From the NCBI GenBank assembly GCA_016721115.1, contig JADKIW010000001.1, positions 1,193,501 through 1,257,500 of the forward strand: a stretch of 64,000 nt of DNA. The letters are read 5' to 3'. Positions 1-8,744 of the stretch are shown piece after piece (positions within the stretch are counted from its first letter, which is position 1; each line of letters starts with the position of its first letter). The DNA is from Candidatus Defluviilinea proxima. Its GTDB lineage: Bacteria; Chloroflexota; Anaerolineae; Anaerolineales; Villigracilaceae. Both the position numbers and the translations under genes were made by a program. Under the pieces are notes generated by a model that saw only the letters and a list, made by a program, of their open reading frames with translations, ran no database searches and was not told the origin of the DNA.

Positions 1-231
1 ATCCCTGTCTTTTATGTGGATGACAACGTCTCACGTGGTGAGGGGATGTTGTTCCTTTCCTATTACGTGTTGTATACGGCGTATCTCATTCTTGACTCTT
101 CGCACAGTTCGATATTGCCGGTCATTACTTTGTTCGTCTCTTTCTATGTTCCTCTCACTTTCATTGGGTTGATCATGTTCACAATTCGAGCGCGGAAAAT
201 AAAAAAGAGCAAACGGCTTAACTCAACCTGA
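1..231 (+). CDS. Sodium/calcium exchanger family protein, C-terminal fragment
   Basis: The reading frame is open from base 1, so only the last 76 residues are visible; the real start lies upstream of the window. The fragment has the pattern that ends Na+/Ca2+ antiporters of the YrbG/CaCA type: a VxxISRxEG-like stretch (VSRGEGMLFL) leading into a Tyr-rich helix (YYVLYTAYLIL), a second hydrophobic helix, and a short basic tail (RARKIKKSKR). Such proteins exchange sodium for calcium across the cytoplasmic membrane. The family assignment rests on this short match only. A perfect palindrome that can act as a terminator follows the stop. Confidence 0.6.
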   Translation: MPVFYVDDNVSRGEGMLFLSYYVLYTAYLILDSSHSSILPVITLFVSFYVPLTFIGLIMFTIRARKIKKSKRLNST

Positions 232-241
232 CCTGACGCCA

Positions 242-279
242 AATCGAAAAGGCAGTCCACGTGGACTGCCTTTTCGATT
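242..279. terminator. Palindromic terminator after the exchanger gene
   Basis: A long perfect inverted repeat centred at 260/261 (GGCAGTCCAC/GTGGACTGCC) is extended by AATCGAAAA and TTTTCGATT arms. It lies 10 bases after the stop codon and carries a short T run. It fits an intrinsic terminator, although the perfect palindrome leaves no unpaired loop. Confidence 0.6.
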
Positions 280-448
280 CATCCATAGTTTGATCACTGT
301 CGCATTTAGCATGCGATCAAAGCCTCAACATTGAAGCCTTCTTATAGGTATGATCTCCTGCAAGGGATTAACCATGATTTCTCCCTTGTGTAAAAATGAT
401 TTCTGCAATATTGTTATATCAACCATTGGATAATCAACAAGAGGACAT

Positions 449-1276
449 ATGAACACAAAATTCTTTCCACTTTTTTGCATCGTATTGACCATTGCATTGA
501 TCCTTTCAGCGTGTAATGTGCCGGGGCTGGTTGCTCCCACAGCCACACCAACCCCTACATCCACCAATACACCCACGGCCACGGCAACGGTCACGAACAC
601 TCCCACCATTACCCCCACCGCCACCGAAACATTGACGCCAACCCCGACCTTCACGTCAACACCTGCGGTTATAACGGTCAAAGTACAGCGTGAGAGCAAC
701 TGCCGCATTGGCCCGGCAGGGAATTATGACCTGGTAGCAAAATATCAGGTGGGGCAGGAACTTGAACTCGTTGCGAACGATCTGGGAGCAGGATATATCT
801 TCGTGAAGAACCCTGATAAGCCCGAAGAGCAATGCTACATGTTGACGCAAAATCTCAAGATCGACAAAGATGTGGACACATCCGTCTTACCGAAGTTCAC
901 GCCTTTGCCTTCGCCAACAGCGATGCCCTATTTTGATATCAAGTTCAAACGTTGGGACAAGTGCGGTAGCAAGAGTTACGTGGTCTTCGATGTCACGAAT
1001 GTTGGCAGTATTGCGTTCCGTTCTGTGTATATCAAGGTGGTGGATGACAAGGCCGATAAATCGGCAGAAGCCGCATATAACGCCTTCGATTTGCGCGTGG
1101 GATGTGTGTTGGCAAAGAATATCGCCCCCTTGGAACCAGGCGGCAGTGGTTACGTTCGTAGTGAAGAGATGGACTGGAACGCACGCGATGGTGAGATACG
1201 AGTGATCGTCATGGCCTGTACCCAACAAGCCTTGAAAGGCACATGTATCACACGTACCGTAGAACTAAAGCAGTAA
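449..1276 (+). CDS. Lipoprotein with Thr/Pro linker and SH3-like domain
   Basis: Predicted surface lipoprotein of 275 residues. Residues 1-22 are a lipoprotein signal peptide ending in the lipobox LSAC (Cys22). Residues 30-73 are a low-complexity T/P/A linker. Residues 76-132 resemble a bacterial SH3 domain (RESNCRIGPAGNY, then a repeated hydrophobic strand pattern), often a ligand or cell-wall binding module. Residues 155-275 form a second beta-rich domain with paired cysteines (CGSKSYVVF, VGCVLAKN, CTQQALKGTC) that resembles CARDB/NBL1-type immunoglobulin-like folds. A GAGGA site lies 6 bases before the ATG. It is followed by its own terminator and is monocistronic. The exact role is unknown. 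Confidence 0.75.
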   Translation: MNTKFFPLFCIVLTIALILSACNVPGLVAPTATPTPTSTNTPTATATVTNTPTITPTATETLTPTPTFTSTPAVITVKVQRESNCRIGPAGNYDLVAKYQVGQELELVANDLGAGYIFVKNPDKPEEQCYMLTQNLKIDKDVDTSVLPKFTPLPSPTAMPYFDIKFKRWDKCGSKSYVVFDVTNVGSIAFRSVYIKVVDDKADKSAEAAYNAFDLRVGCVLAKNIAPLEPGGSGYVRSEEMDWNARDGEIRVIVMACTQQALKGTCITRTVELKQ

Positions 1277-1298
1277 GAATATCAGATCAACTTATCTT

Positions 1299-1344
1299 CT
1301 GCCTCTTTCGTTCTTGTAAAAGGATGAAAGAGGCAGGTTCGTTT
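1299..1344 (+). terminator. Hairpin after the SH3-lipoprotein gene
   Basis: An 11-bp perfect stem (CTGCCTCTTTC at 1299-1309 with GAAAGAGGCAG at 1326-1336) lies 22 bases after the stop codon. It is followed by a G/T-rich run rather than a clean T tract. Confidence 0.55.
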
Positions 1345-1425
1345 TGGGATACTTGACGCATCTTCTTTTTCCCCGTAATATTGTCCCCGCTATAGAACAT
1401 TCATTCGGTAAATTTAACCGCCAAA

Positions 1426-1455
1426 GCGCAAAGATTCAAAGTACTTTCTTTGCGC
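1426..1455. repeat. Hairpin in the gyrA leader
   Basis: A 9-bp inverted repeat (GCGCAAAGA at 1426-1434 and TCTTTGCGC at 1447-1455) lies 24 bases before the gyrA start. The wider sequence is also roughly symmetric (AACCGCC... with ...CGCAGTT). It could be a 5'-UTR hairpin of gyrA or a copy of a dispersed palindromic repeat; nothing here decides between them. Confidence 0.4.
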
Positions 1456-1479
1456 CTCGCAGTTCAATAAGGATTTCAA

Positions 1480-4101
1480 ATGGACCTTGGAACAATACGC
1501 AAAATAGACATTGACACTGAAATGCAGCAATCGTATCTCGATTATGCGATGAGCGTGATCGTGGCGCGTGCCCTGCCCGATGCGCGCGATGGGCTCAAGC
1601 CTGTACAACGCCGTATCTTATACGCGATGTATGACATGGGCATCCGCGCGGACTCGGCATATAAGAAATCCGCTCGTATCGTGGGTGAAGTGCTCGGTAA
1701 ATATCATCCGCATGGGGATTCGGCGGTGTACGAGGCAATGGCGCGCATGGCGCAGGATTTTTCGATGCGCACACTGCTCGTGGATGGACAGGGTAACTTC
1801 GGTTCTGTAGACGGTGACCCACCCGCAGCCATGCGTTATACCGAAGCGCGACTCACGCCCGCTGCGCTCGATATTTTGTTTGACCTCAACAAAGATACAG
1901 TCGACTTCACCTCCAACTTTGACGACACACTCGAAGAGCCCGGTGTTCTGCCCGCCGCGTTGCCTAACTTATTGGTCAACGGTGCAACAGGTATCGCGGT
2001 CGGTATGGCAACCTCCATTCCGCCGCACAACCTGGGTGAGATCATCGATGCCATCATTTACATGCTCGATAAATGGGAAAAGCTCGATGACATTGACGTT
2101 GAACAATTGATGAAGTTCGTGCAGGGACCGGACTTCCCCACCGGCGGCATCATCGTTCTGGATAACAAGGAAGAGAATCCGATCGAGTCCGCATATGGTT
2201 CGGGGCGTGGACGTGTGACCGTGCAAGCCAAGGCGCATGTGGAGGAGATGGAACGCGGCAAGAGTCGCATCATCGTCACCGAATTGCCGTACATGGTCAA
2301 CAAGTCCAGCCTGATCGAGCGCATCGCCGATCTGGCGCGTGACGGTTACCTCGAAGGTCTTTCTGACCTGCGCGATGAATCGGATCGTCAGGGCATGCGC
2401 ATCGTGTTGGAAATGACGAAGAACGCTGACCCCGATGTCGTGTTGCGCGAGTTGTATAAACGCACACCGATGCAGACCACGTTCAGCATCAACCTGCTGG
2501 CGCTCGTCGATGGCGAGCCGCGCACGTTAACTCTCAAACAGGCACTCCGCGTCTATGTGGAGCACAGGCTCGAGGTCATAAAGAGACGCGCTGAATTTGA
2601 TCTGGATAAGGCTAAGGCGCGGGCACATATCCTTGAGGGATATATGGTCGCATTAAAGAATTTGGATGAATTGATCGAACTCATCCGCTCCGCCTCGGAC
2701 GTGGAGACTGCGCGCGCCAAACTGATGAAGCGCTACAAGCTGACAGAGTTACAGGCGACAGCGATCCTCGATATGCAATTGCGCAGGTTGGCCGCGTTGG
2801 AACGCAAGAAGATCGAAACTGAATACAAGGAAGTGACCGGCCTCATCAAGGAATTGACCACGCTGTTGAAATCGCCGAAGTTGATGCGCGGTGTGGTGGC
2901 GGACGAATTGCAGAAGGTCAAGTCGCTTTACGCGGACCGACGCCGCACCCAGATCGTGGATGTGACGAAGGGCGGCAAGACCGGTAAATCGTTGACGGCT
3001 TCGGATGTGTTGCCGCAACAACAAGTATGGATCGGTGTGACCGCAGATGGATTGGTCTCGCGCACCGTGGATGAAAAGGAACCGAAACATTCAGGCAATG
3101 ACGCGCCGCGTTGGTTGGTGAAAGCCTCGACCACCGACACGATCTACTTTGCCTCGAAATCAGGCCGTGCCGCGGCAGTGGCCGTGCACGTGATTCCACA
3201 GGCGGAGAAGCTATCGCAAGGCTCGTTGTACTACAAGGTCTCGCCGTTGCAGGAAACGGACTCGCTCGCGGCAGTGTTCGCTTTGCCTTCGAGAAAATCG
3301 GCCTTGCCCGAAGAGACGTGTGTTATCACAACGACGCGCTTCGGCATGATCAAGAAGAGTCTGGTCAGTGAATTGCCCGGGCCTTCAGCGCAGACGTTCG
3401 TGTTGGTGAAGGTGAACGAAGGCGACCGCTTGATCGAAGTAGGCCTGACCGATAACAAGAAGAAAGAAGTATTGCTCGTCACTGCGGCGGGCATGGCGAT
3501 CCGCTTCAAGGAAGATGACGTGCGCCCGATGGGACTCGTGGCGGCGGGCGTCAACGGTATGAAATTGGACGATAAGGATGAAGTCGTTGGCGTGGAGATT
3601 CTCCCGACCGATGGCGAGATCTTCCTGCTCACGAATGACGGTAAAGCCAAACGGCTGGATCAGAAAGAATTCCCAACACAGGGACGGTACGGCAAGGGCG
3701 TCATCGCCTGGGAACTCTCGGGCAAGACCAAACTCGTCGGTGTGGTTGCGGATAAACCGAGTCACATGGCGACCATCCACTTGAGCAAAGGCGCGCCCAA
3801 GTCCACACGGCTGGATGCGGCTGGCTTACGCAAACGCGCCGCCTCGAAGGGGGATGTGGTCGTGGAAGTGAAACCCGGCGAGGAAGTCCTCTCCGTCAAT
3901 GTGAATTGGACGGTGGAGAAGTTTGTGGAAGGGGAGAAACCAAAGGCCGCCCTTGCAAAAGCAAAGGCGAAACCTGCGGCGACATCGTCCCCGAAGGGGA
4001 AGGCGAAAGCGAAAGTGCCTGCGAAGAAGCCAGCAACTAAAAAGCCTGTTACAAAGAAGGTTGTGAAGAAAACAAAGTCCCCGAAGGGGAAGAAGAAATA
4101 A
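1480..4101 (+). CDS. gyrA: DNA gyrase subunit A
   Basis: Type IIA topoisomerase A subunit, which with GyrB introduces negative supercoils by ATP-driven double-strand passage. It is 873 residues, the usual gyrA size. The N-terminal breakage-reunion domain has the canonical start (YLDYAMSVIVARALPD), the quinolone-resistance region with Ser81 and Glu85 (the susceptible-type residues), and catalytic Tyr120 in AAMRYTEAR. The C-terminal beta-pinwheel carries a degenerate GyrA box QGRYGKG at residues 734-740, in place of QRRGGKG. From about residue 820 the protein ends in a Lys/Ala/Pro tail like histone H1. The ATG has an AAGGA site. The subunit could in principle be a ParC-type paralogue; the box, although degenerate, favours gyrase. 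Confidence 0.93.
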   Translation: MDLGTIRKIDIDTEMQQSYLDYAMSVIVARALPDARDGLKPVQRRILYAMYDMGIRADSAYKKSARIVGEVLGKYHPHGDSAVYEAMARMAQDFSMRTLLVDGQGNFGSVDGDPPAAMRYTEARLTPAALDILFDLNKDTVDFTSNFDDTLEEPGVLPAALPNLLVNGATGIAVGMATSIPPHNLGEIIDAIIYMLDKWEKLDDIDVEQLMKFVQGPDFPTGGIIVLDNKEENPIESAYGSGRGRVTVQAKAHVEEMERGKSRIIVTELPYMVNKSSLIERIADLARDGYLEGLSDLRDESDRQGMRIVLEMTKNADPDVVLRELYKRTPMQTTFSINLLALVDGEPRTLTLKQALRVYVEHRLEVIKRRAEFDLDKAKARAHILEGYMVALKNLDELIELIRSASDVETARAKLMKRYKLTELQATAILDMQLRRLAALERKKIETEYKEVTGLIKELTTLLKSPKLMRGVVADELQKVKSLYADRRRTQIVDVTKGGKTGKSLTASDVLPQQQVWIGVTADGLVSRTVDEKEPKHSGNDAPRWLVKASTTDTIYFASKSGRAAAVAVHVIPQAEKLSQGSLYYKVSPLQETDSLAAVFALPSRKSALPEETCVITTTRFGMIKKSLVSELPGPSAQTFVLVKVNEGDRLIEVGLTDNKKKEVLLVTAAGMAIRFKEDDVRPMGLVAAGVNGMKLDDKDEVVGVEILPTDGEIFLLTNDGKAKRLDQKEFPTQGRYGKGVIAWELSGKTKLVGVVADKPSHMATIHLSKGAPKSTRLDAAGLRKRAASKGDVVVEVKPGEEVLSVNVNWTVEKFVEGEKPKAALAKAKAKPAATSSPKGKAKAKVPAKKPATKKPVTKKVVKKTKSPKGKKK

Positions 4102-4112
4102 GATTGTGCCTA

Positions 4113-4145
4113 AAATCTCCGAGTTCTTTAAGAACTCGGAGATTT
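4113..4145. repeat. REP-like palindrome upstream of the Y1 transposase
   Basis: A perfect 16-bp inverted repeat with a one-base centre (AAATCTCCGAGTTCTT / AAGAACTCGGAGATTT) lies between gyrA and the transposase gene. The same CTCCGAGTTCTTTAAGAACTCGGAG core recurs after the transposase, so it is a candidate substrate of that enzyme. It may also terminate gyrA. Confidence 0.8.
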
Positions 4146-4160
4146 GATTTGGAGGTCCCT

Positions 4161-4772
4161 ATGCCTCGCAGATTCATCCCGTTCGTTCCTGAATTGCATT
4201 ATCACATTTACAACCGCGGCAACAACCGTGAGCGGATCTTCTTTGAGTCTGAAAATTATCTGTTCTTTCTCAAGAAGATCAAAGAATATCTTGTCCCCGT
4301 TATGGATATTCTGGTGTATTGCTTGATGCCAACTCATTATCATGTTGTGGGGCGTGTAAAACTGACGCCACAGACATCCGAGATTTTAAAAATCTCGGAT
4401 GTCTCTTCCTCCATGATGAAACTCTCTGTTTCATACACTAAGGCTATCAACAAGCGGTTTCAACGTGTTGGTGTTTTATTTCAGGGACAATTTCAGGCCA
4501 AACCGATTTTGACTTCCTCTTATTTGCTAAACCTATGCCGCTATATTCACGGCAACCCTGTCAAAGACGGGCTTGTTGCCGATATTGTCCAATGGCCATA
4601 TTCGAATTATCTCGAATGGATCGGTGAACGTGACGGCAAACTGGTTGACAAAGCCTTTGTTCAAGATAACTTTGATACTGCTGATGAGTATCGCAAATTC
4701 GTTTTGGAGTATTTGCGTACACGACAATTGCCTGATGATGTTCAGAGCTATCTGGATGCACTTGATACTTAA
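4161..4772 (+). CDS. REP-associated tyrosine transposase (IS200/IS605-like Y1)
   Basis: Single-strand DNA transposase of the TnpA-REP (RAYT) family, 203 residues. The start at 4161 is chosen because GGAGG lies 5 bases before it; an upstream in-frame start at 4104 would run through the palindrome. Visible motifs are LHYHIYNRGNNRERIF near the N-terminus, PTHYHVVG (the HUH metal-binding pair) at about residues 57-64, and CRYIHGNPVKDGL in the second half, typical of Y1-transposase domains. RAYTs are usually domesticated enzymes acting on nearby REP hairpins. Here three related palindromes occur: one before, one after, and one inside the reading frame at 4372-4404. Confidence 0.85.
   Translation: MPRRFIPFVPELHYHIYNRGNNRERIFFESENYLFFLKKIKEYLVPVMDILVYCLMPTHYHVVGRVKLTPQTSEILKISDVSSSMMKLSVSYTKAINKRFQRVGVLFQGQFQAKPILTSSYLLNLCRYIHGNPVKDGLVADIVQWPYSNYLEWIGERDGKLVDKAFVQDNFDTADEYRKFVLEYLRTRQLPDDVQSYLDALDT
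4372..4404. repeat. REP-like palindrome inside the transposase gene
   Basis: A perfect 16-bp inverted repeat with one central base (AGACATCCGAGATTTT / AAAATCTCGGATGTCT) lies inside the RAYT coding sequence, encoding residues around TSEILKISDVSS. It shares the TCCGAG/CTCGGA core with the flanking palindromes. The reading frame stays open through it. Confidence 0.75.
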
Positions 4773-4777
4773 TGGCA

Positions 4778-4812
4778 AAGACCTCCGAGTTCTTTAAGAA
4801 CTCGGAGGTCTT
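4778..4812. repeat. REP-like palindrome downstream of the transposase
   Basis: A perfect 17-bp inverted repeat with one central base (AAGACCTCCGAGTTCTT / AAGAACTCGGAGGTCTT) starts 5 bases after the transposase stop. Its core matches the upstream copy at 4113-4145. It could serve as a transcription terminator as well as a REP element. Confidence 0.8.
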
Positions 4813-4892
4813 GTTTACATCTTTTTGGAACATCCATAGGGGAAACAAGCGTCTCCTTGTATAATTCAAACCGTTATTAAGGAGATATCCAC

Positions 4893-5504
4893 ATGAAACG
4901 TTTTTCAATTCTCATCCACGCACTCGCCTTCACACTGATCGTCAGTGCGTGTGGTGCGCAGGCAACACCCACGATCAATGCGGCTGATATAAACAGCACG
5001 GCGGTCGCGGCGGCGCTCACATTACTGGCACAGACTCAAGCCGCCATCCCAACCGCTACATTGCCTCCGCCAACAGCGGCCCCTACGAATACCTTGGAGG
5101 TCTTCGTCACCCCGACTCCCTTGCCAACTTTGGAATTCACATTGACCCCGGCGCCCACCGAGAATCCCAGTGCAAGTGATCCGTGCATAAATAGTGTCCT
5201 ACCCGATTCCCTGACGGGAAAGCCCATCAAGATCCGCATCGACAACCCAACCAAAGGGACCATCAACCTCACGGTGTATCTACAGTCCGGTAATCCACAG
5301 GGTGTCTGCGGTTACCGTGCCTATGTTCTTGGTCCGCAAGACTCGCTTGTCATTAATGATCTGGTCGAAGGTTGTTATAGTCTTTGGGCGTGGAACCCTG
5401 ATCCTAAAGACTATTTCATGGTGACGAACGGAACCAGTTGCTTGAACAGTTCCAGCAGTGCGACGTTCGACATTACAGACCACGGCATCAAATATAGAAA
5501 CTAG
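4893..5504 (+). CDS. Secreted lipoprotein with Thr/Pro linker
   Basis: Predicted lipoprotein of 203 residues. The signal peptide (MKRFSILIHALAFTLIVSAC) ends in lipobox VSAC at Cys20. A helical Ala-rich stretch and a T/P-rich linker run to about residue 93. The C-terminal 105 residues form a small beta-rich domain with Cys98, Cys133, Cys156 and Cys189 as candidate disulphides. A good AAGGAGA site lies 9 bases before the ATG, and a TATAAT hexamer at 4859 fits its promoter. It is convergent with the MBL-fold gene. No specific function is recognised. Confidence 0.75.
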   Translation: MKRFSILIHALAFTLIVSACGAQATPTINAADINSTAVAAALTLLAQTQAAIPTATLPPPTAAPTNTLEVFVTPTPLPTLEFTLTPAPTENPSASDPCINSVLPDSLTGKPIKIRIDNPTKGTINLTVYLQSGNPQGVCGYRAYVLGPQDSLVINDLVEGCYSLWAWNPDPKDYFMVTNGTSCLNSSSSATFDITDHGIKYRN

Positions 5505-5517
5505 ACTTCTCTCAGAA

Positions 5518-6297
5518 TTAGATTTCCACATCCACTGACTTTCCCTGCGGAAGCCAGTGGATTTTTTCTTTGATATCTGACGCTTCAAAAACTTTCCTTG
5601 CGGCTGTTTCTGTTTCCTTGAAATGTTTCCACCCTTCGTAATGGATGGGGATCACCGTCCGTGGGTTGAGTGTCTGTGCGATCTGTATCGCCTCATGGGC
5701 ATTGAATGTAAAACGGATCGGCCCCATGATCGGAAACTGCACGCCGCCAATATGCACGATCGCTGTCCCGATCTTGAATCGTTGCCCAATCTCGCGCAAG
5801 CCATTGAACCAGACCGTATCGCCAGAGATGTATAACGCCCCGTGTTTTTGTCCCTGCCATTCGAGGACGAAGCCGGTCGTCTCGCCCACGAGAATGTGAC
5901 TACCCAATGTGCCATGTCTTGCTGGGACGGCTGTCACTTTGATCTCTACATCCTGCGCTTTGAGTGTTGTGCTCTGCCATGGTCCCAGCCCGAGGGCATT
6001 GCCATTCAATCTCTTCTCTCCTGCGCGAGTGGTGATAACTTTCCCTGCCTTGGGTAACAGTGCACGACCTGCACGGTCGAGATTATCTTCATGATGGTCA
6101 TGGCTCAAGAGGACGGCATCAATTTTCCCGAGAGCATCTGCAGGTGTGGCAGGCTCGGTCAACTTAACGGAGCTTGTCCCGTAGCCAAACGCATACTGTC
6201 CGCCTGCTGGGTCAAAGACCGGGTCGGTCAGGATACGCAGCGAGCCGATTTCCATGAGTAGTGTGGCAGTGCTAATGTGTGTCAGTTGAATGTTCAT
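5518..6297 (-). CDS. MBL-fold metal-dependent hydrolase (UlaG-like)
   Basis: Metallo-beta-lactamase-fold hydrolase of 259 residues. The zinc-binding motif HDHHED (in LLSHDHHEDNLD), a later SGDTVW with the ligand Asp, and IPIHYEGW near the end with the last His are those of the UlaG/YtnP-type lactonase subgroup. The substrate is unknown; UlaG itself opens L-ascorbate-6-phosphate lactone. The start at 6297 gives a clean MNIQLTHIST N-terminus. An in-frame ATG at 6330 would add 11 residues and overlap the upstream gene. It likely forms an operon with the two minus-strand genes upstream. Confidence 0.8.
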   Translation of the reverse strand: MNIQLTHISTATLLMEIGSLRILTDPVFDPAGGQYAFGYGTSSVKLTEPATPADALGKIDAVLLSHDHHEDNLDRAGRALLPKAGKVITTRAGEKRLNGNALGLGPWQSTTLKAQDVEIKVTAVPARHGTLGSHILVGETTGFVLEWQGQKHGALYISGDTVWFNGLREIGQRFKIGTAIVHIGGVQFPIMGPIRFTFNAHEAIQIAQTLNPRTVIPIHYEGWKHFKETETAARKVFEASDIKEKIHWLPQGKSVDVEI

Positions 6298-6319
6298 TAT
6301 GCAATTCCCGTTATAAAGT

Positions 6320-7006
6320 TTAGATGCCAAGAATCTTGAGCAGTCTCTCGTCTTTCAAAAACATCACTCTGTTTTTCTTCTTTGAAGGTTCCAGCCCTGT
6401 TGCCTTTTCCAGTTTTTCTGCAAGTTCATACACGTCCGCTTCGTATTTGTCGAGCGGTGTCGAGATCATAACTGTGTCCGTGTCCATGTGAATGCCCAAC
6501 CGTGATTGGAGTCTGGCAAAGCCTGTGGAACCGTCAAAGATCGGGAAGCCTTCGTAGAATCCCAACAGCGTGGACGGTTCCGACATCCGCGTCAACAGTT
6601 CTTCGGGCAGAGGAAGCGTTTGCGGGTTTGATGTGAGGAAGTCCACGGCTTGGCGGATGACCGGCTCACGTTCGGTGTAATCCAATTCATCGGTGGAGTA
6701 GCGATTATAGAACGCCGCCAATTGAGAAGGCTTCCAATAAAAGGTAATATCGTTCTGAGACTCTACAACAGGCCGTTCGTCAAAGTAAGAAGCGTAAGAA
6801 ATCCCCAATGCCCTCAACGCAGGGATCAACGTACTCGTATTCGTAGACATCTGCAATTCGACAATGTCTGCTGTTACATCGCGAGTCTTATCATAGATCA
6901 AAATCCCATCCCTTCCGGAGAGATAGTCCATGCCGTTGATGCGCAATCCATGCAGGTCTGAATCGAAGAGCAAACGTTTGGGGCCAAGTTGAATTTCAAA
7001 TTGCAT
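6320..7006 (-). CDS. Conserved hypothetical protein
   Basis: A soluble protein of 228 residues that I do not assign to a named family. The N-terminus (MQFEIQLGPKRLLFDSDLHGL) looks like beta strands. The centre is acidic and aromatic, with no signal peptide or membrane helix. The C-terminus is basic (EPSKKKNRVMFLKDERL). It sits between the CapA-like gene (8-base gap) and the MBL-fold gene (22-base gap), all on the minus strand, so it is probably translated from one mRNA with them. Codon use matches its neighbours. Confidence 0.65.
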   Translation of the reverse strand: MQFEIQLGPKRLLFDSDLHGLRINGMDYLSGRDGILIYDKTRDVTADIVELQMSTNTSTLIPALRALGISYASYFDERPVVESQNDITFYWKPSQLAAFYNRYSTDELDYTEREPVIRQAVDFLTSNPQTLPLPEELLTRMSEPSTLLGFYEGFPIFDGSTGFARLQSRLGIHMDTDTVMISTPLDKYEADVYELAEKLEKATGLEPSKKKNRVMFLKDERLLKILGI

Positions 7007-7014
7007 ATCTTATT

Positions 7015-8736
7015 CTACCGCCACCCACTTGCGCCAAACAACACTTGAAAGAACTCATTCTCTTCTTCCAATGTCATCGGGCGGGAGCGGGCATAATCCA
7101 CGAACTCGATAGGCAACAGCTCTGTGCTGATGTAACGCCCATTATAAAAAACATGCAGGTCAATCATTCCCTGACGGCAGGCATCGCAATAACTATATTG
7201 ATCGAAGAATAGATTTCCCAAACCATAATGGATGAAAGAGCCGTTTAGAAACTCCATCCCTTGTGGCTGGTGTGCCTGGCTTCCGCTGACGATATCTGCG
7301 CCCGCTTGTGCCATCTGACGAAAATCTTCCTGTTGATCGGGTTGTGCATAGTACGTGTAATATTCTAAATGTTGGAATGTCGCGATCACAAGATACCCTT
7401 CTACTTTCAGACGTTGTATCTCGCTTGCCATCCAATCCATATCACAGACTGCGGCACCCGGTTGCGTGTCACTGGCTTGAGCGAAGGAACCTCCCTTTGC
7501 GTTACAACCGATGAACGCGATGCGATTGCCGTGGTTCTCAAGTAGCAATGCCTTTCGCCCCTCTGCAAGATTTGTCCCGCCGCCGTAATAGGGCCAATTG
7601 CGTTGCTTGTACATCTCGAGTGTGTGAACCATAGCCTCTGTGCCCCAATCGGAGAAATGATCGCCGGTCAATTCAACTACATCCGTGCTGACATCTTCCA
7701 GCAATTGGATATATTTATCTGCGCTACAAAAGCGGATCTCTTCTTGTGTTGGGTTTGGGTACGGGCAACCGACAGCGAACGGCACCTCATTGCTGATGTG
7801 TGTGATGTCCGCGTTGATCAACCAGTTGCGAATATCCTCGGCAGGATAGAGAATGCCGCGTCTTTCCATCGTGAAGGCAGTGGCCCGCACCAACGCTGTG
7901 ACGCCGGTCATTGCAACGACTGTCATCTTTTGTGGGTCATAGTTGGAGGCCGGGATGGCGAAGTTGCTTTGGATGAGCGCGACCAAGCCCGGGTCACTGA
8001 TCAGTGAAATCGGAATCTTGAGGCGGTACTGCCCGAGATCAAAATTCTTATGGATGGGCGAGAGTCCATCCACAGGTAGAACCTTCCAACGCGGGTCAAG
8101 ATCATCAAAGGGAACGATTGCCAATGATGGTTGATGTGCCCAGGCATAATCGATCAGATCATTTTTCGCAACGACTTGTACATTTGCTCCAGCCGTTCCC
8201 CACAAGGCAGTAAACATGCCGTGGGTGTTTTGGTCCATGAGCAGTGGTGTCCCTGTAGTTTGTCCTTGCCATTGTGCAAGTAGGTCACTGCTGGAGCGTC
8301 CTTGCATAATGGAGGAAGAAAAGGGAGTCACCAAGGCATACACCCATTGACTGACCACATTCACTTCACCTACTTCGAGACGAATGTTTGCTGTCGCTTC
8401 ATTGCTCACGAACAGACTACGAAACGAATCGTCGAGCGCTTTGCCCATTGTTTCCGAAAGATATGGGGGGACCCACATGGCGATGTTGAGAACGTCAGCG
8501 TTGGGAATGTTTGGGGTGTATGTAGCAGGTGCAACGGTCGGAAGATGAAGCGTGGATGTCGTCGGAGAGGACAAAGGGATTGTCTCGCCCGGACGCGGCT
8601 TGGGAATGTCAACATACGCCATCGGAGCAGGAACAGGCGTTGCTGGTTTTGCACTGTTGGGTACGCAGCTGGTAAATATCAGTGTGCATACGATCAGAAA
8701 ATATAAAACACGGTGTGGTTGATGGAACTTGAAAAT
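7015..8736 (-). CDS. CapA-family lipoprotein (PGA_cap metallophosphatase-like)
   Basis: About 573 residues. The N-terminus is a lipoprotein signal peptide ending FTSC. The first half resembles a periplasmic binding-type domain. The second half is the CapA/PgsA domain, with ELTGDHFSDWG, FIGCNAKGG, ATFQHLEYYTY and VSGSQAHQPQG; these resemble calcineurin-like folds and are linked to poly-gamma-glutamate capsule export in other bacteria. The start is unusual: no ATG precedes the signal peptide. A strong AGGAGG lies 8 bases before an ATT codon at 8736, which gives a normal signal peptide. A GTG at 8799 would add 21 residues and lies over the divergent promoter. The true start is therefore uncertain. 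Confidence 0.8.
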   Translation of the reverse strand: MFKFHQPHRVLYFLIVCTLIFTSCVPNSAKPATPVPAPMAYVDIPKPRPGETIPLSSPTTSTLHLPTVAPATYTPNIPNADVLNIAMWVPPYLSETMGKALDDSFRSLFVSNEATANIRLEVGEVNVVSQWVYALVTPFSSSIMQGRSSSDLLAQWQGQTTGTPLLMDQNTHGMFTALWGTAGANVQVVAKNDLIDYAWAHQPSLAIVPFDDLDPRWKVLPVDGLSPIHKNFDLGQYRLKIPISLISDPGLVALIQSNFAIPASNYDPQKMTVVAMTGVTALVRATAFTMERRGILYPAEDIRNWLINADITHISNEVPFAVGCPYPNPTQEEIRFCSADKYIQLLEDVSTDVVELTGDHFSDWGTEAMVHTLEMYKQRNWPYYGGGTNLAEGRKALLLENHGNRIAFIGCNAKGGSFAQASDTQPGAAVCDMDWMASEIQRLKVEGYLVIATFQHLEYYTYYAQPDQQEDFRQMAQAGADIVSGSQAHQPQGMEFLNGSFIHYGLGNLFFDQYSYCDACRQGMIDLHVFYNGRYISTELLPIEFVDYARSRPMTLEEENEFFQVLFGASGWR

Positions 8737-8744
8737 GGAGAATT

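Noticed and set aside
325..708. Minus-strand frame with Val/Gly repeats opposite the first lipoprotein
   Set aside because: It is the antisense of the Thr/Pro linker; the repeats follow from the linker codons. No ribosome-binding site and full overlap with a well-supported gene.
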